From an uncultured Bacteroidales bacterium (GTDB lineage: Bacteria; Bacteroidota; Bacteroidia; Bacteroidales; Lentimicrobiaceae), in NCBI GenBank assembly GCA_937894795.1, contig CALCQV010000059.1, forward strand, positions 1 through 17,356: a DNA stretch of 17,356 bases. The letters are read 5' to 3'. The position numbers were made by a program, and so were the translations under genes. Of this stretch, positions 1-8,003 are shown piece by piece. Position 1 is the first letter of the stretch. Each line of letters opens with the position of its first letter. The notes under the pieces are model-generated. The model had not been told where the DNA came from. It worked only from the letters and a program-made list of their open reading frames with translations, and searched no databases.

Positions 1-122
1 GGGTTGGCATACCAGTCGCCGCCTCCGCGGTATTTCATGAGGGCAATCTGCAGGGTTCCCTGGGCGTGTGACATGTGGAAACCGGCGAAGAGCAGCAGGG
101 TTATAAATAAATATTTTCGCAT
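1..122 (-). CDS. DUF4159 domain protein, N-terminal fragment (cut by window edge)
   Basis: Only the first 40 codons are in the window. The fragment starts MRKYLFITLLLFAGF, a typical signal peptide ending in HMSHAQ, so the protein is exported to the periplasm or membrane. After the likely cleavage site comes IALMKYRGGGDWYANP, which matches the opening of DUF4159 proteins (a GGGDWY-type motif followed by Asn-Pro). The ATG at 122-120 lies 3 bases after the rsmE stop codon, so the two are almost certainly cotranscribed. DUF4159 has no established biochemical role that I can cite. The call rests on this short motif and on the RsmE neighbour; the rest of the gene lies outside the window. Confidence 0.72.
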   Translation of the reverse strand, partial: MRKYLFITLLLFAGFHMSHAQGTLQIALMKYRGGGDWYAN

Positions 123-125
123 CAT

Positions 126-884
126 CTATTCAAATGTTAAGGGGTAGCCTGACAGGTCAGGTTCATTCACCAGGTTAACGATAAAGCAGGCGGCCAGGGC
201 AGCGGTTTCGGTGCGCAAGCGTGAACTGCCCAGACACACGGGAATAAATCCCTTAGCCTTGGCGGATTCCACCTCCTGAAGGCTAAAATCGCCCTCAGGC
301 CCTATTAATATGGTTGCCGGTTTATTAACGGCAATTCGCTTCTTTAAGTGTAGCTGCTCACTGTTTTTATCAAGCCATGCTATGAATTGGTTGCCGGTGT
401 TGCTGCTTCTGTTAAGAAACTCCCTGAGCGTTACTGGTTCATTAAGCTTTGGCAGGTAAGGTTTGAGCGATTGCTTCATGGCCGATACCAGCACCTTGTT
501 CAGCCTGTCGGGCCTTAGGTTTACCCTTTCAGAGTGTTCACCGAAGAAGGGGGTGATTTCATCGATGCCAATTTCAGTTGCTTTTTCAAGGAACCACTCA
601 AAGCGGGCCAGGTTCTTGGTGGGGGCCACAGCAATGTGGATGGTGTGCTGCGGTTGCGGGTATGATCTGACTTCAGTAATCTGAAGAATGTTCGACTTGT
701 TGGTTATTTCAACCACCACGGCTTTTGCCAGCTGGCCCATGCCATCGGTAACAAGCAGCAGGTCGCCCTGTTTCATGCGGAACACTTTAAGATGGGCGGC
801 TTCGTCATCAGGGAGTGAAATATGGTGGTTGCCGCTATGGAACAGCTCCCTGAGGTTGGCTTGGCCGTAATAGAACAGATTCAT
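126..884 (-). CDS. rsmE: 16S rRNA (uracil(1498)-N(3))-methyltransferase RsmE
   Basis: A SPOUT-class methyltransferase that uses SAM to methylate N3 of U1498 in helix 44 of 16S rRNA, in the cytoplasm. The protein has 252 residues, normal for RsmE. Visible family signatures are the N-terminal PUA-like segment with HLKVFRMKQGD (about residues 31-41), KATEIGIDEI in the middle, and the two knot motifs near the C terminus: ILIGPEGDFS (about 193-202) and LGSSRLRTETAAL (about 218-230), which form the deep trefoil-knot SAM pocket. The ATG at 884-882 has no strong Shine-Dalgarno sequence, as is common in Bacteroidota. It is followed 3 bases later by a DUF4159 gene and separated from the upstream secreted-protein gene by a terminator at 920-941. 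No anomaly is seen. Confidence 0.96.
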   Translation of the reverse strand: MNLFYYGQANLRELFHSGNHHISLPDDEAAHLKVFRMKQGDLLLVTDGMGQLAKAVVVEITNKSNILQITEVRSYPQPQHTIHIAVAPTKNLARFEWFLEKATEIGIDEITPFFGEHSERVNLRPDRLNKVLVSAMKQSLKPYLPKLNEPVTLREFLNRSSNTGNQFIAWLDKNSEQLHLKKRIAVNKPATILIGPEGDFSLQEVESAKAKGFIPVCLGSSRLRTETAALAACFIVNLVNEPDLSGYPLTFE

Positions 885-905
885 TCGGGCAGTGGTTTAG
901 ATATG

Positions 906-913
906 CAAAAATA
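906..913 (-). promoter_or_regulatory. Candidate Bacteroidota -7 element for rsmE
   Basis: On the minus strand this reads TATTTTTG, an exact match to the Bacteroidota -7 consensus TAnnTTTG, about 22 bases before the rsmE ATG. I see no TTG at the usual -33 spacing. The match also overlaps the T-rich tail of the upstream terminator, so it could be chance. Confidence 0.3.
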
Positions 914-941
914 AGTAAAAAGGCCGGTTTTGGCCGGCCTT
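909..941 (-). terminator. Rho-independent terminator after the T9SS protein gene
   Basis: Perfect 8-bp GC-rich inverted repeat: aaggccgg at 920-927 and ccggcctt at 934-941, with a 6-base loop. On the minus strand the stem is followed by TTT-A-C-TT-A-TTTT (down to 909). It sits 21 bases after the stop codon of the 1218-residue gene, before rsmE. Confidence 0.85.
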
Positions 942-962
942 CTCACGATATTGTGTTAATAG

Positions 963-3900
963 TTATTTTACAATGAGCTTTTCATTCCATGAGCCATTGG
1001 TGCTGATGACCTTGAAGAGGTAGAAGCCTGCAGGCAGGGTTCCGGTATTGATAGACCATTCTTTGCCTGACGGCAGCTGACGACTGTAAACCTGTTTGCC
1101 GCCGGTAGTGAAAATCTGTACCAACGGATTCGACAGTTCCTTTTCAGACCTCAGACTGAAGAGGTTATTTCCGGGATTAGGATAGATGTCAACGCCTGCA
1201 ATGGTGGAGAGCTTCTGATCATTAACGCCGATACCTGCCGATACAAATATGTTGTCGATATAGAGGTTGTTGCCGCGACGGTGCACGGTTTCAAACATGA
1301 TCCTTACATTCTCATTGCCTACCCATGCCGACAAGTCGACGAGGTTACAAACGGGGTTTTCAGGACCGTTGCACCAGTCGTCAGGTGATTGGGGAACGAT
1401 TTCAACGATGGAGACGGGGTATGTTTCGAAGATACCGGTACCATCTTCACCAAAGGCAATTACCTTGGTCCACGTTGCACCGCAATCGGTTGAGATATGG
1501 ATGAGCAGGGAGTCAGAAACCTGTGCAAAGCGCCTGATGTAGGAATGTTCAAAGCCCAGATAGGCGTTGTTGTAGCCTGAGAAGTTCATGGGAGGGCTTA
1601 TAAGCTGGTCGCGGCGTCCCGGAGGTACATTATAGTTCCAGAAGTTCATGCGGGCCGTTTTGTTCACGGAGGAGTCGGTTGAGATGGTGTATATGTCCCA
1701 GGTAACATTGTTATCAGGGTTGACCACTTCCCATCCATTGGGTTGCATTTCACCGCCTTCCCAGTTCTCGGTGAATGGGAGCGACATGCCGCCCATAACC
1801 ACATAATCATCGCGGATTATTGAGCTGCTGCCATTGATGTTGGTAACGGTGAGGGTTACAGAATAGGAGAAGTCACCGTCAAAGGAGACCACCGGGTTAG
1901 GGGAGTTTGCATCAGTGCCTTCAAGGAAGGTTACCTCTGTGGGTTCAAATTCCCACAACCAGCCTGTTGGGCAGTGGTCACTCATATCCGTAAAGTAAAC
2001 AATGGCGGTATCGCCGGTACAGAATGAGTGACGGGTAGAGGTAAAGTCAGTCAAGGGCAGCAGGGTGGAGCTTGCTTCAATGTAAGCCTGCTTCACGATG
2101 GTGTCAATACCTGCCAGGTTTGATACAATAAGAGTGATGTTGTATGTGCCGGGCTGTTCAAACATGATTCCCTGCGGATTCTTGTCGGTTGAGGTTGAAG
2201 GGGTTCCGCCTTCAAAATGCCATTCCCTGTTAAAAGGGACACCTGATGATAAGTCAGTGAAGTTTACGGGACAACTTACCGGTACCATCAGCTTGTCGGC
2301 TATAAAGTCGGCAGTTGGGTCAGTATAATAGAGGGTTGATTCCCATAAGCCGCGGCCGTAAGTACCTGCGCGCAGTATGTCAAATTGGGCTCCATCGGGT
2401 GAATAGTATATTTCAAGTTCCGTGATGCGGGCAGCAGCCGGCAGTCCTTCGGAGTAGAGTATCCATTCGGGGGTATTCACATCGCGGTAGAACACTCCGA
2501 TATTGGTACCCAGGTACAAACCTTCGAGGCTGTTATGATAATAGACCAGCGTGTTCATCTGTACATCGGGCAGGTTGCCGGTGATCTCTGTCCATGATAT
2601 GCCTTTGTTGGCCGATTTGAATACCCTGTTTTGCTGTACCAGATAAACCGTATTTTCATCAACCGGGCTGGTTTCAATGGCTGTAATAGTATTGCCAATA
2701 GGCAGGAACTGTGTGAGGTTGGTCCACTGAACGTTGAGCGCCTTAACGTTGTCAGAGCGATAGAGCACGCTTCCGCTGGAAGCATACAAGATATCGGTAT
2801 TGGCATCTGATTGTGCCATTACATCAAAGTCGTTCATGTTCATGCTTGAGATCTTGGTAAACACAACATCGTCAGCATTCTGGGCTTTGATGTTGGTGCT
2901 TCGCCAGATGTTATCATAGCCTATGAACATTATATTACCATCGTTGTGGTCAATGAGGAAAGGGGTTACCCAGGCACCGCTTTCGTTGATTCCGTTCACG
3001 CCATCGCCGGCAATCTGTCCATTGTAACCATGGTTCTGATGACGGTCAATGCTGCCGTAATAGATGGTGGAGTAGCTAAACATTTCATCAGTGGGGTCAT
3101 AGGCACATTCCATACCGTCGCCGCCACCTACATTTACCCATTCAGGGCCTGTATAGCTTGAGGTGCCGTTATCCTGGTAGCCGTTGATCACATAATCCTT
3201 ATAGGTGGCACTCTGTCCTATTTTATATGCCTGACTGATAACGAGGCCGTTGCTTATTTCAGTCCATGATATTCCGCCATTGTCGGTCCAGTAAACCCCA
3301 CCGTCGTTGCCTGCATAGAGGCGGTTGCTAAGTGGGTTATACTCAAGCACGTGCAGGTCAGCATGTACTGAGGGAACGCCGCAATCACCCCACCAGTGGG
3401 AGTTGATTGACCATGTAAGGCCGGCATTGCTTGATTTGAAGCAGTTTACTCCTCCGGCATAGATGATATCGGCATTGGTTGGGTCGCAGGCAATGTCGAG
3501 GTCATACCATGCTTGTCCACCGGTACCGCCATTGCAGTTCCAGCTCATGATATTGGGAGAGGTTGACTGGAGGTTGAAGGTTAAGCCGCTGTTGGTGGAG
3601 AGGTATAAACCCTTGAACGATTCACTGTTGGTAACCAGGAAGTAGACCACTGCAGGGTCTTCGGGTGAAACGGCAATGGCACCGCGGTAACCGCCGGTAA
3701 GGCCATTGGTGACTTCCTCGAAGGTGACGGCATTATCAACCGAGCGGTAGAAGCGGCCTGAGGAGGCAGCATAGACCACATCAGGATTGCCGGGCTTGAA
3801 CACTACGTCCTTGAAGTTGCCACTGACCGACTTGGTCCAGGTAGTTCCGCTGTTTTCACTGCGGTAGATACCGCTGCCGGTGGCAGCGATTATAATATTA

Positions 3901-4619
3901 TTAATGGTGGGGTGGATCATAAGCCTGCTGATCACTCCCTGTTCCATGCCAACATTTGCCGGTTCAAAGGTGATGCCGCCATCATAGCTCTTCCATACGC
4001 CGGCTCCGGGGGCATCTCCTGCATCACGGTCGCCTGTTCCTACATAGACAACATCGGGGTTCACATAGTCAACTATAACGGCCGAAATGCCCAGCGTAGG
4101 CAATATGTCGGTATGACTTTCCCAGGTTGCGCCGCCATCATGTGTAAGCCATAAACCGCCTGAAGGTGCACCTATATATATGGTATTGACGTCAGTGGGG
4201 TGGAAGCCAACGGCATTGACCCTGCCCAGTCCGCGGTATCCATTGTAGCCTGAGGGAACGGTGCTGGGGCCTAGTGATACCCATTCACCCATGATTGAGG
4301 AACGACTGCCTGAGCGGAGTGCTTTTATTGTTTCAAGATCACGATAGGGTGATGGTTTCCTGCCTTCAGGGGTTACCTGCTTCTCCATCCAGTATTCCCA
4401 TCTTTTGAACAGCTTGTATCCGCTGCCTTTAGTCATTTCGCGACCCTCAAAGTATTCATTGAATGCTTTCTGCGTTTCAAAGAAATTGGCTTCAGGATCC
4501 TGCATCATGTCAATCCAATGGGGATACGTGCGATAATCCTTGGGGGTATCCTGTGCTGATGCACCCAAAAATGTAAGCATCAATGCAAAGAGTAAGAGCG
4601 TGCCGGTAATTTTTTTCAT
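963..4619 (-). CDS. Secreted VPS10/BNR beta-propeller and PKD protein with T9SS type A sorting domain
   Basis: A 1218-residue exported protein. Residues 1-22 are a signal peptide ending GASAQ. About 23-115 form a charged N-terminal region (TYPHWIDMMQDPEANFFETQ...). About 115-766 hold at least nine BNR/sortilin-type propeller repeats of the form W-SxDGGxTW (for example LWLTHDGGATWES, VWKSYDGGITFEP, IYRSENSGTTWTK, VYWTDNGGISWTE, VFKSANKGISWTE). Two PKD domains follow at about 767-849 and 855-944. A jelly-roll 'choice-of-anchor J' type domain covers about 945-1128, opening with LPFTENWEGG and closing NNLYIDNIFVSAG. Residues 1140-1218 are a type A T9SS C-terminal domain (VDIYPNPGNN, LPAGFYLFKV, EKLIVK), so the protein is sent across the outer membrane and attached or released. 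No catalytic residues are recognisable; adhesion or glycan/protein binding is inference. It forms a single-gene unit with its own terminator. Confidence 0.9.
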   Translation of the reverse strand: MKKITGTLLLFALMLTFLGASAQDTPKDYRTYPHWIDMMQDPEANFFETQKAFNEYFEGREMTKGSGYKLFKRWEYWMEKQVTPEGRKPSPYRDLETIKALRSGSRSSIMGEWVSLGPSTVPSGYNGYRGLGRVNAVGFHPTDVNTIYIGAPSGGLWLTHDGGATWESHTDILPTLGISAVIVDYVNPDVVYVGTGDRDAGDAPGAGVWKSYDGGITFEPANVGMEQGVISRLMIHPTINNIIIAATGSGIYRSENSGTTWTKSVSGNFKDVVFKPGNPDVVYAASSGRFYRSVDNAVTFEEVTNGLTGGYRGAIAVSPEDPAVVYFLVTNSESFKGLYLSTNSGLTFNLQSTSPNIMSWNCNGGTGGQAWYDLDIACDPTNADIIYAGGVNCFKSSNAGLTWSINSHWWGDCGVPSVHADLHVLEYNPLSNRLYAGNDGGVYWTDNGGISWTEISNGLVISQAYKIGQSATYKDYVINGYQDNGTSSYTGPEWVNVGGGDGMECAYDPTDEMFSYSTIYYGSIDRHQNHGYNGQIAGDGVNGINESGAWVTPFLIDHNDGNIMFIGYDNIWRSTNIKAQNADDVVFTKISSMNMNDFDVMAQSDANTDILYASSGSVLYRSDNVKALNVQWTNLTQFLPIGNTITAIETSPVDENTVYLVQQNRVFKSANKGISWTEITGNLPDVQMNTLVYYHNSLEGLYLGTNIGVFYRDVNTPEWILYSEGLPAAARITELEIYYSPDGAQFDILRAGTYGRGLWESTLYYTDPTADFIADKLMVPVSCPVNFTDLSSGVPFNREWHFEGGTPSTSTDKNPQGIMFEQPGTYNITLIVSNLAGIDTIVKQAYIEASSTLLPLTDFTSTRHSFCTGDTAIVYFTDMSDHCPTGWLWEFEPTEVTFLEGTDANSPNPVVSFDGDFSYSVTLTVTNINGSSSIIRDDYVVMGGMSLPFTENWEGGEMQPNGWEVVNPDNNVTWDIYTISTDSSVNKTARMNFWNYNVPPGRRDQLISPPMNFSGYNNAYLGFEHSYIRRFAQVSDSLLIHISTDCGATWTKVIAFGEDGTGIFETYPVSIVEIVPQSPDDWCNGPENPVCNLVDLSAWVGNENVRIMFETVHRRGNNLYIDNIFVSAGIGVNDQKLSTIAGVDIYPNPGNNLFSLRSEKELSNPLVQIFTTGGKQVYSRQLPSGKEWSINTGTLPAGFYLFKVISTNGSWNEKLIVK

Positions 4620-4652
4620 CGTTCGGATTAGAGTTTTAATTGGTTGCAGTTA

Positions 4653-4660
4653 CAAAAATA
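4653..4660 (-). promoter_or_regulatory. Candidate -7 promoter element for the secreted propeller protein
   Basis: The minus strand reads TATTTTTG (consensus TAnnTTTG) 33 bases before the ATG at 4619. No convincing TTG -33 element is seen at the expected distance, where the sequence is A-rich. Placement between the cyd-operon terminator and this gene supports it. Confidence 0.4.
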
Positions 4661-4708
4661 ATTTTTTTAGTCTTATCATTCATACTTCTACCTAATATAA
4701 ATGACGAC

Positions 4709-4736
4709 AAAGGCCGCCTTTTGAGGGGCAGCCTTT
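4709..4736 (-). terminator. Hairpin terminator at the end of the cyd operon
   Basis: Ten-bp stem with one T-G wobble: aaaggccgcc at 4709-4718 and ggcagccttt at 4727-4736, loop of 8 bases. It lies 24 bases after the stop of the last small gene of the operon. The U-tract is short (only the CCUUU closing the stem), so termination efficiency is uncertain. Confidence 0.6.
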
Positions 4737-4760
4737 GGGTTTTGAGTATTACTGTATGTT

Positions 4761-4898
4761 TCAGGGCATGGTGTCTTCGCCCGACGGGTCATTCATGATC
4801 TGCTTATCGAGCTTTTTAAGCAGGAATAAGCATAAATAATAGGATAGGGCAATCATAACGGGCCAGGCAAGTAACCATAATATCTTATCTATGTACAT
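4761..4898 (-). CDS. 45-residue single-pass membrane protein after cydB, CydX-like in position and size
   Basis: This short frame reads MYIDKILWLLAWPVMIALSY... and ends ...NDPSGEDTMP. Residues about 5-27 form one hydrophobic helix with aromatic residues near its start (LWLLAW), followed by a basic stretch (KKLDK) and an acidic, probably cytoplasmic tail. It starts 18 bases after the cydB stop and ends just before the operon's terminator, so it is inside the same transcript. In proteobacteria, CydX (about 37 residues, one helix, acidic tail, directly after cydB) is a structural subunit of cytochrome bd. The position, length, WxxxW-like start and acidic tail fit that role here, but there is no clear sequence homology that I can claim. 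Alternatives are another accessory bd subunit or an assembly protein. The ATG lacks a strong ribosome binding site. Confidence 0.68.
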   Translation of the reverse strand: MYIDKILWLLAWPVMIALSYYLCLFLLKKLDKQIMNDPSGEDTMP

Positions 4899-4916
4899 AA
4901 TTGTCAGGTTTTGTGA

Positions 4917-6074
4917 TTAATAAACGTGCGTATTGTCTTTATCAAGGTCTTCAATGGTCATCTGCTTCTTGTTGAGTGACCGCCAGACCCAGTAAATATA
5001 GGCAATGACCACCGGAACAAACAGTGAAACATAGCTCATGGCTGTAAGTGTGTAGTGGCTTGATGAGCTGTTCTGTATGGTTAGTGAGCTTTGCAGGTCG
5101 AAAGTTGATGGGTAATAGGCGGTGTTGTTGAAGCCTGCCACCAGGAAGAGTGCAAAGACTGTGAGCATGGTGCCGGCACCTGCAAACCAGATAGCCTTGT
5201 AGTTACGGCAGAACATGAACCGCATGATGCCCATGAGCACCAGCACTACTCCAACAATAAAGATTCCGGCCACCACTGGCATTTCAATGAAATTGTGCAG
5301 GTATTTATAGGGCTCCATGCTGACTACACCGCTGGCGGGATCATAGGCAAAGCCATCCTTTAACAGCAGATTCGTTGCAAAAGCAAGGAAGAATACCAGG
5401 AATGGGATGGCATTATACCATATATGCTTCAGAGCTTGTTCAAAGATGGTATGGCTTTTAACACTGTTAACAATGAAAAGGATACCCAGCACACGGGCCA
5501 GGAAGAAAACAGCCAGTCCAAGTGCTACATTGTGCCAGTTGAGAACCGCTTCAAGACCGTAAAAGGGAGTTTCCCATCTTGAAATAGCTGTATCATACAT
5601 CTGTGTGATATTGCCTTTATCAACGGAGAACATGCTGCCATTGAAGAAGGTGCCCACGGCAGTGCCAATGAGGATGGTGCCGACGGCTCCATTGATGAAG
5701 AGCATGGTTTCAAAAGTGCGCTTTCCATATACATTGCCCGGTTTTTTGCGGTATTCATAAGAAACAGCCTGTATAATGAAGGCAAAGAGAATGATGATCC
5801 ATACCCAATAGGCACCGCCGAAGCTGGTGGAGTAGAATAATGGGAAGGATGCAAAGAAGGCACCACCGAAAGTGACCAGCGTGGTGAAAGTGAGTTCCCA
5901 TTTATGGCCGAGTGTGTTGATGATCAGGCTGCGATCGTTTTCATTCTTGCCGAGCGTATATATTAAGGTCTGTCCTCCCTGAACGAACATCAGGAATACA
6001 AGGGCACTTGCCAGAATTGATATGATGACCCACCAATATTGCTGAAGGGCTAAATGTGATAATGTTTCAAACAT
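4917..6074 (-). CDS. cydB: Cytochrome bd quinol oxidase subunit II CydB
   Basis: Integral membrane subunit (385 residues, about 9-10 hydrophobic helices) that pairs with CydA to form the quinol-oxidising, oxygen-reducing bd complex in the inner membrane. The family is recognised from the collinear N-terminal third: FVQGGQTLIYTLGKNENDR, then HKWELTFTTLVTFGGAFFASFP, then AVSYEYRKKPGN. Compared with E. coli CydB as I recall it, the DGFD motif of helix 1 is replaced by QGGQ, and the acidic residues equivalent to D58 and D105 are glutamates (E60 and E107). The ATG at 6074-6072 follows an unusually good Shine-Dalgarno sequence. The gene begins 17 bases after cydA and is followed by a tiny CydX-like gene. 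Confidence 0.95.
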   Translation of the reverse strand: MFETLSHLALQQYWWVIISILASALVFLMFVQGGQTLIYTLGKNENDRSLIINTLGHKWELTFTTLVTFGGAFFASFPLFYSTSFGGAYWVWIIILFAFIIQAVSYEYRKKPGNVYGKRTFETMLFINGAVGTILIGTAVGTFFNGSMFSVDKGNITQMYDTAISRWETPFYGLEAVLNWHNVALGLAVFFLARVLGILFIVNSVKSHTIFEQALKHIWYNAIPFLVFFLAFATNLLLKDGFAYDPASGVVSMEPYKYLHNFIEMPVVAGIFIVGVVLVLMGIMRFMFCRNYKAIWFAGAGTMLTVFALFLVAGFNNTAYYPSTFDLQSSLTIQNSSSSHYTLTAMSYVSLFVPVVIAYIYWVWRSLNKKQMTIEDLDKDNTHVY

Positions 6075-6082
6075 AGTCTGTT

Positions 6083-6090
6083 TCCTCCTT
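6083..6090 (-). promoter_or_regulatory. Strong Shine-Dalgarno site of cydB
   Basis: The minus strand reads AAGGAGGA, with GGAGG about 9-10 bases before the cydB ATG and wholly within the 17-base cydA-cydB gap. This fixes the cydB start. It stands out because the other genes in the window lack such a site, as is usual for Bacteroidota. Confidence 0.75.
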
Positions 6091-6091
6091 A

Positions 6092-7705
6092 TTAGTTACT
6101 TAATTGGTCATTTCCGGCGGATGAAGCATCTTCTTTCACAGCCTTGGGGTTACCGGTTTCGGTAATGGCTTTGGGGCCTGCCTTGATGGTTTTGAACATG
6201 ATGCTCAGTTCGGCTATAAGCAGCGTGGTGAATATCAGTGCAAAAAGGATAAAGGTGGTGATTACCGCATTGGTGTCGAGTTTGGAAACAGCGGTCATGG
6301 TAGGCATCAGATCCTGAATTACCCAAGGCTGCCTTCCCATTTCGGCGGTAACCCAGCCTGACTGTGAAGCCAGAAAGGCCAGCGGAATATTGATGATGGC
6401 CACCACAAGCCAGAAGCCTGCTCCTGATATCTTGTTCTTGTACACCAGCAGCAGTATGATGCCAAAGAACATGATGAACCACACGCCCAGGGCAACCATG
6501 ATATGGAAGCTGTAGAAGGTGATTGGCATGCTCGGTATCAGGTCGTTGGGATTATTGATAAAGTAGCCGTAACCGAAATATTTAAAGTTCTCATCGAGTA
6601 TGGATTTGGCTTCAGCCACCTTCTCCATGTTGCCGGCCTCCTTGGCCTGTTTGTATTCGGCCAGGGCATCAATGGCAAGCTTACCACGGGTGATTTTCTC
6701 TGTAGCCGACATGATTCCATGTTCTTCATTACCCTCCATCAGGTCCTTGATGCCGGGAATGAAGGCATTGAAATCAGAGAAAGCCATGTAAGAGAGAAAG
6801 TTGGGAATTTCAATCTTGAAGGCAAAGTCCTTGATATTCTCGTTATTCGGATCTTCGGGTGTGGTTGATACAATACCAATGGCTACCAGCGGGGCACCGC
6901 GTTGTCCTATGTTAAGGCCTTCAAAGGCGGCAAATTTCATAGGCTGATGCTTGGCAATAACTTTGGCGCTGTAGTCGCCCGTAAGGAGCGTGAATAAGGA
7001 GGTGACCAGCCCGAAAACGGCTGCCAGCACAATACTCCTCTTGGCAAATACCAGGTGTCTCTTCTTGCGAAGGAACCAGGCACTGATGCCAATGACCACC
7101 AGGGCTGCAAGTGTATATGATGATGAGATGGTGTGGGTGAACTTGCTTACTGCCATGGGGGAGAGGAGCACATCCCAGAAGTTGACCATCTCATTGCGGG
7201 CCGTGTCGGGGTTGAATACCATGCCCACAGGCAGCTGCATCCATGCATTGGCAACCAAAATCCACAATGCCGATAAACTGGCGCCAAATGCTACCAGCCA
7301 GGTGGATAACAGATGCATCTTCTTGCTGACCTTGGTCCAGCCGAAGAACATGATGGCAATAAAGGTGGACTCCATGAAAAAGGCCATGATACCTTCAATG
7401 GCCAATGGGGCACCGAAGATATCACCGACAAACCAGGAGTAATTGGACCAGTTGGTGCCGAATTCAAATTCCAGGATTATGCCGGTGGCTACCCCTATGG
7501 CAAAGTTAATTCCAAAGATGGTCATCCAGAACTTGGTGATGCGCTTCCATTCAGGATCGCCTGTCTTTACATAGATACTCTCCATTATGGCCACGAGGAA
7601 GCCTAGTCCCAGGGTCAGTGGAACAAATATCCAGTGATACATGGCGGTGAGTGCAAATTGCCCTCTTGACCAATCAATCAGTGAATAGTCGAATGATTCT
7701 AACAT
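6092..7705 (-). CDS. cydA: Cytochrome bd quinol oxidase subunit I CydA
   Basis: The 537-residue heme-bearing subunit of the bd oxidase: it oxidises menaquinol (or ubiquinol) on the periplasmic side and reduces oxygen to water. Expected key residues are all visible: H24 (heme ligand, in ALTAMYHWIFVP), E104 and E112 (in GAPLAIEGIMAFFMES), H191 and M403 (ligands of heme b558, in SKFTHTISS and SFHIMVALG), the quinol-loop residues K257 and E262 (QPMKFAAFEG), and the signature GWVTAEMGRQPW at 450-461. About 130 residues separate the KFAAFEG motif from the next helix, a fairly long quinol loop. It starts 6 bases after the DUF4492 gene and is followed by cydB. No defect is seen. Confidence 0.97.
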   Translation of the reverse strand: MLESFDYSLIDWSRGQFALTAMYHWIFVPLTLGLGFLVAIMESIYVKTGDPEWKRITKFWMTIFGINFAIGVATGIILEFEFGTNWSNYSWFVGDIFGAPLAIEGIMAFFMESTFIAIMFFGWTKVSKKMHLLSTWLVAFGASLSALWILVANAWMQLPVGMVFNPDTARNEMVNFWDVLLSPMAVSKFTHTISSSYTLAALVVIGISAWFLRKKRHLVFAKRSIVLAAVFGLVTSLFTLLTGDYSAKVIAKHQPMKFAAFEGLNIGQRGAPLVAIGIVSTTPEDPNNENIKDFAFKIEIPNFLSYMAFSDFNAFIPGIKDLMEGNEEHGIMSATEKITRGKLAIDALAEYKQAKEAGNMEKVAEAKSILDENFKYFGYGYFINNPNDLIPSMPITFYSFHIMVALGVWFIMFFGIILLLVYKNKISGAGFWLVVAIINIPLAFLASQSGWVTAEMGRQPWVIQDLMPTMTAVSKLDTNAVITTFILFALIFTTLLIAELSIMFKTIKAGPKAITETGNPKAVKEDASSAGNDQLSN

Positions 7706-7711
7706 ATAGTT

Positions 7712-7924
7712 TTATTTTGGTGTGGTTAATCGTTCAATTACATAGTTGCTGCGCTCCTCATCACTATTGAAGTTCGTTTTAAGGAAATTGGGAAAGAAGA
7801 ATATCTTCAGTATGGCGAACATGATGAATAGCTTTATCAATATTATGAGCCACAGTGTTTTACCAATGGTCATACTTCTGAAACCTTCATAATAGAAGTT
7901 AAAAATCTTCTTGATTACACGCAT
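7712..7924 (-). CDS. DUF4492 small membrane protein, first gene of the cyd operon
   Basis: A 70-residue protein with a basic, aromatic N-terminus (MRVIKKIFNFYYEGFRSM) and one strongly hydrophobic segment at about residues 23-43, then a polar tail (NFNSDEERSNYVIERLTTPK). This pattern, with FYYEGFRSM followed by WLIILIKLFIMF, matches DUF4492, a family found next to cydA in Bacteroidota and some Campylobacterota. The gene ends 6 bases before cydA and is the promoter-proximal gene of the operon. A role as bd oxidase accessory subunit or assembly factor is inferred from this fixed linkage; no function is demonstrated by the sequence. Confidence 0.85.
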   Translation of the reverse strand: MRVIKKIFNFYYEGFRSMTIGKTLWLIILIKLFIMFAILKIFFFPNFLKTNFNSDEERSNYVIERLTTPK

Positions 7925-7950
7925 AAGGAATGGTAGTATTGTTGGCTGTT

Positions 7951-7958
7951 CAAATATA
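7951..7958 (-). promoter_or_regulatory. Candidate -7 promoter element of the cyd operon
   Basis: The minus strand reads TATATTTG, an exact match to TAnnTTTG, 26 bases before the DUF4492 ATG. A second near-match (GATATTTG) lies just upstream. No clear TTG -33 element was found, so a regulator may assist this promoter. Confidence 0.45.
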
Positions 7959-8003
7959 ACAAATATCCGGCTGAATAACAGGGCCTGAAATTATTTGACT
8001 TTA

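Noticed and set aside
6990..7442. Plus-strand 150-residue frame inside cydA
   Set aside because: It is antisense to a fully conserved CydA region holding heme ligands, and its sequence has no recognisable fold.
7979..7987. Short palindrome cagggcctg between the HMA gene and the cyd operon, considered as a terminator
   Set aside because: The stem is only 4 bp with a single-base centre and no T-run follows on the minus strand, so it cannot be supported as a terminator.
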